From Legionellales bacterium UBA4722 (GTDB lineage Bacteria; Pseudomonadota; Gammaproteobacteria; DSM-16500), in NCBI GenBank assembly GCA_002404295.1, contig DHJK01000125.1, positions 1-11,275 on the forward strand: a DNA stretch of 11,275 bases, in the 5' to 3' direction. The notes beneath the pieces were generated by a model. That model saw only the letters and a program-made list of their open reading frames with translations. It was not told where the DNA came from and searched no databases. The position numbers and the translations under genes were made by a program. How positions within the stretch are numbered: position 1 is the stretch's first letter; every line of letters begins with the position of its first letter. Of this stretch, positions 7,019 through 11,275 are shown piece after piece.

Positions 7019-8149
7019 ATGAGAATTGGGATCGGCAGCACAAAACTTGAACCTAGCTTATGCCATGGCCGCATAGACGGTATAGGCGTGTATGTGCAAT
7101 GCCTGCTGCAACATTATAAAAAACTAGGTTATGATGTTTTATCAGTGAGTTACCCACCCTTACAAAACCCTTGGCGCAAGACATTATTACCCGCTAGCAC
7201 TCATTTTAGTACACCCTACTCACTCGCAACACTCGCTGCATTGACGCCGGCTGGATCACGGCTGAACCGCTCTTTAGAGAAAAAAATAGATCTTTTTCAT
7301 GCGACAGACTACCTGATTCCACGATTTCGTAAAATTCCTGTAGTTGCAACCCTGCATGACGCCATTATGTTAAAACATCCGGAGTGGTGTAATCCGCATC
7401 TTCGAGAATTAAAAAATTTCCTTATAAAAAGCTCCCTGAAGTGGACTGATCGTGTGATTGCGATCTCCAAAGCCATGATTCCTGATTTAGTGGAGTACTG
7501 GGGCGTTGATGAAAATAAAATTAGCGTTGTGCATCAAGGTATTGCTGACTGGTGGTTAGAAAAAGTGCCTGCTGATGCAAAAAAAAATGTGCTTGATACA
7601 TTTAACCTTCAAGAAAATTTTTTATTTTCTGTGGGCACTTTACAGCCTAGAAAAAATTTCACTCGAATTATTCAAGCTTATGAATTATTGCCTGAAGAAA
7701 TACAGAAAAAACATAAGCTTGTTTTAGTGGGAAAAGATGGATGGCAGTCGAATGAAATTCGCCGTGAAATAGAAAGGATGACGGCAGCAAACAAAGCGGT
7801 GTGGTTGCAGTATGTGACTGATGATGAATTGCGTGTTTTATATCAAAGCGCACAATTGCTTTTGTTTCCTTCTTTATCAGAAGGGTTTGGTTTGCCAATC
7901 TTGCAGGCGTTTGCATCTGATCTACCCATCATCACTTCAAATACGACTTCTCTTCCGGAGATTGCGGGTAATGCTGCTTATTTTGTTGATCCTTGTAGCG
8001 TGGAAGAGATTAGTCAAGGCATCACGACTCTTTTGGCGGACTCTGTTTTATGCGGTGAGCTTGTGATGAGAGGGCAGGAAAGAGTGAAGCAATTTACTTT
8101 AGAGAAATGTGCTGAAGCAACTTTGGATATTTATAAAAAATTTTTTTAA
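7019..8149 (+). CDS. GT4-family glycosyltransferase (mannosyltransferase-like)
   Basis: A 376-residue GT-B glycosyltransferase, probably acting on a lipid-linked polysaccharide at the inner membrane. It has RIDGIGVYVQ (18-27) in the acceptor domain, VVATLHDAIM (108-117), and SVGTLQPRKNF (204-214) with PSLSEGFGLPIL (284-295) in the donor domain. These resemble O-antigen mannosyltransferases of the WbaZ/MtfA kind, which fits the neighbouring GDP-mannose gene. The ATG at 7019 is chosen because a typical first beta strand (MRIGIG) starts there; an upstream extension to 6782 would run antisense through manC. The ribosome site is weak. Unusually, the second glutamate of the E-x7-E motif is glutamine (E288, Q296; codon CAG), while the first is kept. 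Activity is plausible but not assured. Confidence 0.88.
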   Translation: MRIGIGSTKLEPSLCHGRIDGIGVYVQCLLQHYKKLGYDVLSVSYPPLQNPWRKTLLPASTHFSTPYSLATLAALTPAGSRLNRSLEKKIDLFHATDYLIPRFRKIPVVATLHDAIMLKHPEWCNPHLRELKNFLIKSSLKWTDRVIAISKAMIPDLVEYWGVDENKISVVHQGIADWWLEKVPADAKKNVLDTFNLQENFLFSVGTLQPRKNFTRIIQAYELLPEEIQKKHKLVLVGKDGWQSNEIRREIERMTAANKAVWLQYVTDDELRVLYQSAQLLLFPSLSEGFGLPILQAFASDLPIITSNTTSLPEIAGNAAYFVDPCSVEEISQGITTLLADSVLCGELVMRGQERVKQFTLEKCAEATLDIYKKFF

Positions 8150-8190
8150 TAATACCTCGCACATCTTTTTATAATTAACTCATTACATTA

Positions 8191-8235
8191 CTGCTTAGGA
8201 CACCTCTCCCCCTGTGGGAGAGGTGTCCTAAGCAG
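8191..8235. repeat. Perfect 20-bp-stem hairpin element (copy 1)
   Basis: The arm at 8191-8210 (CTGCTTAGGACACCTCTCCC) is exactly complementary to 8216-8235, with a 5-base loop CCTGT. There is no T-tract on either side, so it is not a standard intrinsic terminator, although it follows the glycosyltransferase stop by 41 bases and could slow transcription. Positions 8189-8224 recur at 11209-11244 with two mismatches, so it belongs to a dispersed repeat family. Confidence 0.9.
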
Positions 8236-8249
8236 CATTGACATTAGTC

Positions 8250-8278
8250 AAAAAAAAGGATGCCGAAGCACCCTTTTT
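8250..8278 (-). terminator. Intrinsic terminator of the ComEA-like gene
   Basis: Read on the minus strand: an A-tract, GGGTGC, loop TTCG, GCATCC, then seven or more T. The 6-bp stem has one G-T pair and the extra-stable UUCG tetraloop, and the flanking A and T runs can lengthen it. It begins 25 bases after the stop codon at 8303. On the plus strand the stem has an A-C mismatch and a shorter T run, so it is directional. Confidence 0.85.
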
Positions 8279-8302
8279 AATTCACTGATATTAACTAATA
8301 AA

Positions 8303-8659
8303 TTAGCCAATCATCAACTGACTCTTAACTTTCTTCATTTGCTTCGCATTCAAACGCAAGCCTTTCACTTTCTTTAAATCATCAACAGATGTGAAGTTAC
8401 CATTGTCAGTACGATACTTAACAATCATTTCAGATTTCTTAGCATTTAAGCCATTAACCTTCGCTAACTCTTCAGCTGTTGCTGTGTTGAGATTAACTTG
8501 GGCTGTAGCATCTGTTGTTGTTGTGGTTGTTGTTGTTGTAGCTGCAGCGCTTGTATCAGCTGGAGTTTGTGTTGTAGTTGTTACTTCATCAGCAGCGAAT
8601 ACGGATGTAGCTAAACCTAATGCAGCAACTGTAGCGATTAATGTACGATAAAAAGACAT
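8303..8659 (-). CDS. Exported ComEA-like helix-hairpin-helix protein
   Basis: A 118-residue protein with a signal peptide (MSFYRTLIATVAALGLATSVFA, probable cleavage after SVFA), a low-complexity Thr/Ala linker (about residues 23-51), and a C-terminal pair of helix-hairpin-helix motifs starting at VNLNTATAEELAKVNGL and including FTSVDDLKKVKGL. This is the ComEA-type fold, which binds double-stranded DNA without sequence specificity. Exported forms act in the periplasm in DNA uptake. The ATG at 8659 follows AAGGAG at 7-base spacing; a longer GTG reading from 8704 lacks such a site and would bury the signal peptide. It is monocistronic with its own terminator. The linker has nine threonine codons in a row (8513-8539, eight ACA and one ACC), a trinucleotide repeat that could vary in length without frameshift. 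A role in competence is inferred, since ComEA-like small proteins are not always competence factors. Confidence 0.88.
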   Translation of the reverse strand: MSFYRTLIATVAALGLATSVFAADEVTTTTQTPADTSAAATTTTTTTTTDATAQVNLNTATAEELAKVNGLNAKKSEMIVKYRTDNGNFTSVDDLKKVKGLRLNAKQMKKVKSQLMIG

Positions 8660-8738
8660 GGTCGAACTCCTTAATAATTTAATATGTTTTCCATTAGCTG
8701 CCACTATTCAATAATGACAATATGGAATAGTTAGTAAT

Positions 8739-8766
8739 TTACCAACTAAAAAACAGACGTTGGTAA
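8739..8766. repeat. 8-bp perfect inverted repeat upstream of the ComEA-like gene
   Basis: TTACCAAC (8739-8746) and GTTGGTAA (8759-8766) are exact complements across 12 bases. It overlaps the tentative -35 region of the minus-strand gene, so an operator is possible; chance in AT-rich DNA cannot be excluded. Confidence 0.35.
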
Positions 8767-8825
8767 GGTAGAGAAGTATACCTATCAGGATTAGCTTATC
8801 AAGCAGTTAATTAATCTGAAGCGCC

Positions 8826-8867
8826 ATTGATCGGGCCTCCTCCACCCAGAGAAGGAGTCCGATCAAT
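8826..8867. repeat. Long hairpin (9-bp plus 5-bp stem)
   Basis: ATTGATCGG (8826-8834) pairs with CCGATCAAT (8859-8867). Inside it, after a small asymmetric internal loop, CTCCT (8837-8841) pairs with AGGAG (8853-8857). There is no T-tract, so it is probably an extragenic palindromic element or a leader structure, not a terminator. Confidence 0.7.
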
Positions 8868-8968
8868 AGCATCGTCGCGAACGTTTAAAATATGCTCAAT
8901 TATTATCTATATAAGTAAAAATATTCTTATCCCTACTAAAAACTCCCTCTTTCCCCACACTTTATTTA

Positions 8969-8977
8969 TGGTAAACT
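8969..8977 (+). promoter_or_regulatory. Possible extended -10 promoter of dacA
   Basis: TGG followed by TAAACT (8972-8977) forms an extended -10 element about 43 bases before the dacA start. The -35 region is poor, which an extended -10 can compensate. Assignment is tentative. Confidence 0.35.
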
Positions 8978-9019
8978 CATCCACTTCCAGTGACACTTTA
9001 ATAATCTAGGGACATAATC

Positions 9020-10261
9020 ATGCGGCAGAAGGCAACCTTATTAAAAATAGTATGCTCAGTGGTAACGTTGCTCGTTAGCACTATTACCATAGCAACCACA
9101 ACAAGCTCAGCCAACACAGTCATACCCATCCCTACCCAGCCACAGCAGGCCATCATTACCCCCGGCGCTCCTAACATTGACGCCAAAAGTTATATCTTAA
9201 TAGACGCCAGCAGCGGCAAAATATTAGCTGAAAAAAATGCAGACACCCGCTTAGCACCCGCAAGCCTCACCAAGCTAATGTCACTGTATGTTATATCAAG
9301 CACTCTCAAAAGCGGCACTATACACCTCGATGATAAAGTACGTATTAGCACAAAAGCTTGGAAAACAGGCGGCTCACGGATGTTTGTCAAAGCGGGCGAT
9401 GAAGTGCCTGTAAAAGATTTAATGCAAGGTATCGTTGTCGCCTCTGGCAATGATGCAACGGTGGCCATGGCCGAGTACGTAGCCGGCACAGAAGAAGCTT
9501 TTACTAGCATCATGAATGCGCAAGCTAAAAACTTAAGGATGAATAACAGCCATTTCCTCGATAGCACAGGCTTACCTAACCCAAATCATTACTCCACCGC
9601 GCGCGACTTTGCGACACTCGCTCAAGCCATCACACAAACCTACCCCGAAGATTATAAATTATTTTCCGAAAAATCCTTCACCTACAATAATATTCATCAA
9701 TCGAACCGCAACCGTTTACTCTGGCATTATCAATATGCCGATGGTTTAAAAACTGGCCACACAGATGATGCGGGTTATTGTTTAGTGGCCTCTGCTGTGA
9801 AAGATGGCACACGTTTAATTAGCGTCGTAATGGGCGCACCTAGCGATCAAGCACGCACTGAAGATTCCATTCGCTTATTAACATTTGGTTACCGTTTCTT
9901 TGAAACGCACAAACTCTACAATGCCAACACAACATTAACGCACGCTCGAGTATGGAAAGGCATCAATAAAGAAACTGCATTAGGCGTCACTAAAGATTTT
10001 TACGTGACCTTACCTGCAGGACAAATAAAAAATATTCAAGCTAATATCAACTTAAATCAGCCTATTAAAGCACCGATCACAAAAGGCCAAACATACGGCA
10101 CTTTAAACATCGTGCTCAATGGCCAAGTATTAGCAACCCAGCCTCTAATTGCGCTGACTAACAATCCCAAAGGTGGTTTTTTCCGCGGCATGGCTGATTC
10201 AGTCAGCTATAGCTATAAAAAAGCATTTTCGCCTTCTAATGAAAAAGCAAATAATGGCTAG
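9020..10261 (+). CDS. dacA: D-alanyl-D-alanine carboxypeptidase (PBP5/6 family)
   Basis: A 413-residue periplasmic serine peptidase that trims the terminal D-Ala from peptidoglycan pentapeptides. It has an N-terminal signal sequence (about residues 1-31, ending near SSA), then the three penicillin-binding motifs: SLTK (catalytic S82, K85), SGN (142-144) and KTG (244-246). The C-terminal PBP5 beta domain follows, ending in a GGFFRGMADSVSYSYKKAF segment resembling the amphipathic helix that anchors these enzymes to the outer face of the inner membrane. Length is normal. AGGGA lies 7 bases before the ATG. It is first in a tight cluster with ybeD and lipB, a common gammaproteobacterial order, and its stop overlaps the ybeD start. 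DacC or DacD naming is equally possible. Confidence 0.95.
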   Translation: MRQKATLLKIVCSVVTLLVSTITIATTTSSANTVIPIPTQPQQAIITPGAPNIDAKSYILIDASSGKILAEKNADTRLAPASLTKLMSLYVISSTLKSGTIHLDDKVRISTKAWKTGGSRMFVKAGDEVPVKDLMQGIVVASGNDATVAMAEYVAGTEEAFTSIMNAQAKNLRMNNSHFLDSTGLPNPNHYSTARDFATLAQAITQTYPEDYKLFSEKSFTYNNIHQSNRNRLLWHYQYADGLKTGHTDDAGYCLVASAVKDGTRLISVVMGAPSDQARTEDSIRLLTFGYRFFETHKLYNANTTLTHARVWKGINKETALGVTKDFYVTLPAGQIKNIQANINLNQPIKAPITKGQTYGTLNIVLNGQVLATQPLIALTNNPKGGFFRGMADSVSYSYKKAFSPSNEKANNG

Positions 10262-10556
10262 TCAAACCCCTCCATTTAAGCCCTCCCCTTTAGATGAAAA
10301 AAAAGGAGGGCTTACTTTTCCTTGCGAGTTTGTTATTAAAGTTTTTGGTTTAGCATCCGATGAATTTAAAAATAACATTCTCACACTAGTCAGAAAACAC
10401 CAACCAAATTTATCGGAAGATGCCATACAAAACCGGCCGAGCAAAGATGGTAAATATGTTGCATTAAGTATTACTGTGTATGTAGCCAGTCAAGAGCAAC
10501 TCGATACCATCTATCGTGAATTATCAACAAACCCTCACGTACTCATGGCGTTATGA
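10254..10556 (+). CDS. ybeD: YbeD/DUF493 family protein
   Basis: A 100-residue small cytosolic protein with an ACT-like alpha/beta fold; the family is often found next to lipB, and its molecular role is not settled. The core (FPCEFVIKVFG through NPHVLMAL) follows the E. coli YbeD pattern, including PSKDGKYVALSITV near the middle and the YREL helix near the end. The ATG at 10254 overlaps the dacA stop and is preferred over the longer frame from 10173, which lies inside dacA. The N-terminus is about 11 residues longer than in E. coli, and that extension is encoded by a 10-bp inverted repeat (10277-10314). The stop overlaps the lipB start (ATGA). Confidence 0.9.
   Translation: MASQTPPFKPSPLDEKKGGLTFPCEFVIKVFGLASDEFKNNILTLVRKHQPNLSEDAIQNRPSKDGKYVALSITVYVASQEQLDTIYRELSTNPHVLMAL
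10277..10314. repeat. 10-bp perfect inverted repeat inside the 5' end of ybeD
   Basis: TAAGCCCTCC (10277-10286) and GGAGGGCTTA (10305-10314) are exact complements separated by 18 bases that include an A8 run. In the messenger this would form a hairpin just after the ybeD start. It may be a repeat insertion carried in frame, or a translation or attenuation control. Confidence 0.75.
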
Positions 10557-11188
10557 AATCCGATACCGTTATTATTCGCACTCTTGGGTTACAAGATTAT
10601 CTGGCCACATGGCTTGCCATGCAGCAATTTACCAATAAACGCGATCTTGATACGACGGATGAAATTTGGGTTTTAGAACATCCTCCTGTTTTTACACAAG
10701 GCCAAAATGGCAAGCCGGAGCATATCCTCTCACAGGGCACTATTCCTGTCATTCAAACTGATCGGGGTGGCCAAGTGACGTATCATGGCCCAGGACAGCT
10801 CATCGTTTACACGCTCATTGATCTGAAGCGTAAAAAATTGAATACTCGCCAAATAGTCACCATCTTAGAGGAGTCTGTGGTGCAGCTCTTGGCAAGCTAT
10901 CAGATTCAAGCTAAAGCGAAATGTGAGGCGCCAGGTGTTTATATAGAAAACAAAAAAATTTGCTCCATTGGATTGCGTATTCGGCGCGGCTGCTCTTTCC
11001 ATGGGCTTGCGCTTAATATTAAAATGAATCTTGATCCTTTTTTAGCTATTAATCCCTGTGGCTTTCCCGAACTTAAGATGACGCAAATGACAGAAATAAA
11101 TAAAAAAGTTAAACTCACATCCGTTGGGGTAAAACTTGTTAAGCATTTAATAGCGAAATTAGGTTATACTAGCCACAGTTATGGGTAA
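10553..11188 (+). CDS. lipB: Octanoyltransferase (lipoyl biosynthesis)
   Basis: A 211-residue cytosolic enzyme that moves the octanoyl group from acyl carrier protein to the lipoyl-domain lysine of enzymes such as pyruvate dehydrogenase, before LipA inserts sulfur. It has the substrate-binding RGGQVTYHGPGQL (71-83), KKICSIGLRIRRGCSFHGLA (134-153) and NPCGFPELKMTQM (167-179). The catalytic pair known in E. coli, Cys169 and Lys135, falls at exactly the same numbers here. Length is normal. The ATG overlaps the ybeD stop (ATGA), so translation is coupled to ybeD and dacA. No lipA follows within the window; the gene is followed after 20 bases by a repeat element. Confidence 0.97.
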   Translation: MKSDTVIIRTLGLQDYLATWLAMQQFTNKRDLDTTDEIWVLEHPPVFTQGQNGKPEHILSQGTIPVIQTDRGGQVTYHGPGQLIVYTLIDLKRKKLNTRQIVTILEESVVQLLASYQIQAKAKCEAPGVYIENKKICSIGLRIRRGCSFHGLALNIKMNLDPFLAINPCGFPELKMTQMTEINKKVKLTSVGVKLVKHLIAKLGYTSHSYG

Positions 11189-11208
11189 GTCTGAGTTATG
11201 GATAAGAA

Positions 11209-11275
11209 TACTGCTTAGCACACCTCTCCCCTTGTGGGAGAGGTCGGCGCGTAGCGACGGGTGAGGGGTGCTTTT
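11209..11275. repeat. Dispersed hairpin repeat (copy 2), cut by the window edge
   Basis: Positions 11209-11244 match 8189-8224 with two mismatches. The inner stem is ACCTCTCCC (11222-11230) with GGGAGAGGT (11236-11244), loop CTTGT. After it comes CGGCGCGTAGCGACGG and GTGAGGGGTGC, whose last part can pair instead with GCACACCTCTCCC (11218-11230 with 11259-11271, 11 of 13). Such CCTCTCCC/GGGAGAGG elements with a GGCGCG-AGCG core occur as extragenic repeats in many proteobacteria. Extent to the right is unseen. Confidence 0.8.

Larger units (their letters stand above)
8660..9019. other. 360-bp gene-free divergent region between the ComEA-like gene and dacA
   Basis: No supportable gene. Contents are a possible weak minus-strand promoter for the ComEA-like gene (TTGGTA, 17 bases, TATTGT at about 8719-8747), an 8-bp inverted repeat (8739-8746 with 8759-8766), a larger hairpin at 8826-8867, and an AT-rich stretch leading to the dacA promoter and ribosome site. 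Confidence 0.6.

Noticed and set aside
8391..8651. Valine-rich plus-strand frame
   Set aside because: It is the antisense reading of the threonine codons and coding region of the ComEA-like gene.
8660..8704. GTG start giving the ComEA-like protein 15 more residues
   Set aside because: It would place AAGGAG inside the gene and push the signal peptide away from the N-terminus.
8827..9009. 60-codon plus-strand frame upstream of dacA
   Set aside because: It begins inside a hairpin, has no ribosome site, and its translation has no recognisable protein character.

Overview
The window looks like a chromosomal segment of a gammaproteobacterium, most likely of the Legionellales (Legionella/Coxiella-type intracellular bacteria). 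The reasons are AT-rich coding DNA, a housekeeping block (PBP5-type carboxypeptidase, YbeD, LipB) whose proteins resemble the gammaproteobacterial versions, and an orphan kinase-fold-like protein of a type I associate with secreted effectors in that order. The assignment is inference from protein character only; there is no rRNA or other taxonomic marker here.

Left part (1-2940, minus strand): one probable operon read right to left from a promoter at about 2912-2939. Its order is an NAD-dependent sugar-nucleotide dehydratase, sedoheptulose-7-phosphate isomerase (gmhA), a D-glycero-D-manno-heptose-1-phosphate guanylyltransferase-like enzyme (hddC), and the start of an unrecognised secreted protein that runs off the left edge. 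The first three fit a GDP-manno-heptose / 6-deoxy-heptose route for a surface polysaccharide; the kinase (HddA) and phosphatase (GmhB) steps are absent from the window.

Middle (2946-8149): two GT4 glycosyltransferases on the plus strand flank an orphan protein (4343-5434) with a glycine-rich loop, a D-x5-N element and a DIG motif, and a minus-strand manC (GDP-mannose synthesis). manC and the second glycosyltransferase diverge from a shared region holding a good sigma70 promoter and a near-perfect 20-bp palindrome. Together these genes supply GDP-sugars and transferases for a polysaccharide or O-antigen.

Right part (8150-11275): a perfect 20-bp-stem hairpin, then a small exported ComEA-like helix-hairpin-helix protein (minus strand, with its own UUCG terminator), a 360-bp gene-free stretch with two inverted repeats, and the dacA-ybeD-lipB operon with overlapping starts and stops. 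The window ends inside a second, divergent copy of the hairpin element. The accessory polysaccharide region is therefore separated from the housekeeping operon by repeat elements. No tRNA, rRNA, CRISPR array, transposase or integrase was seen.
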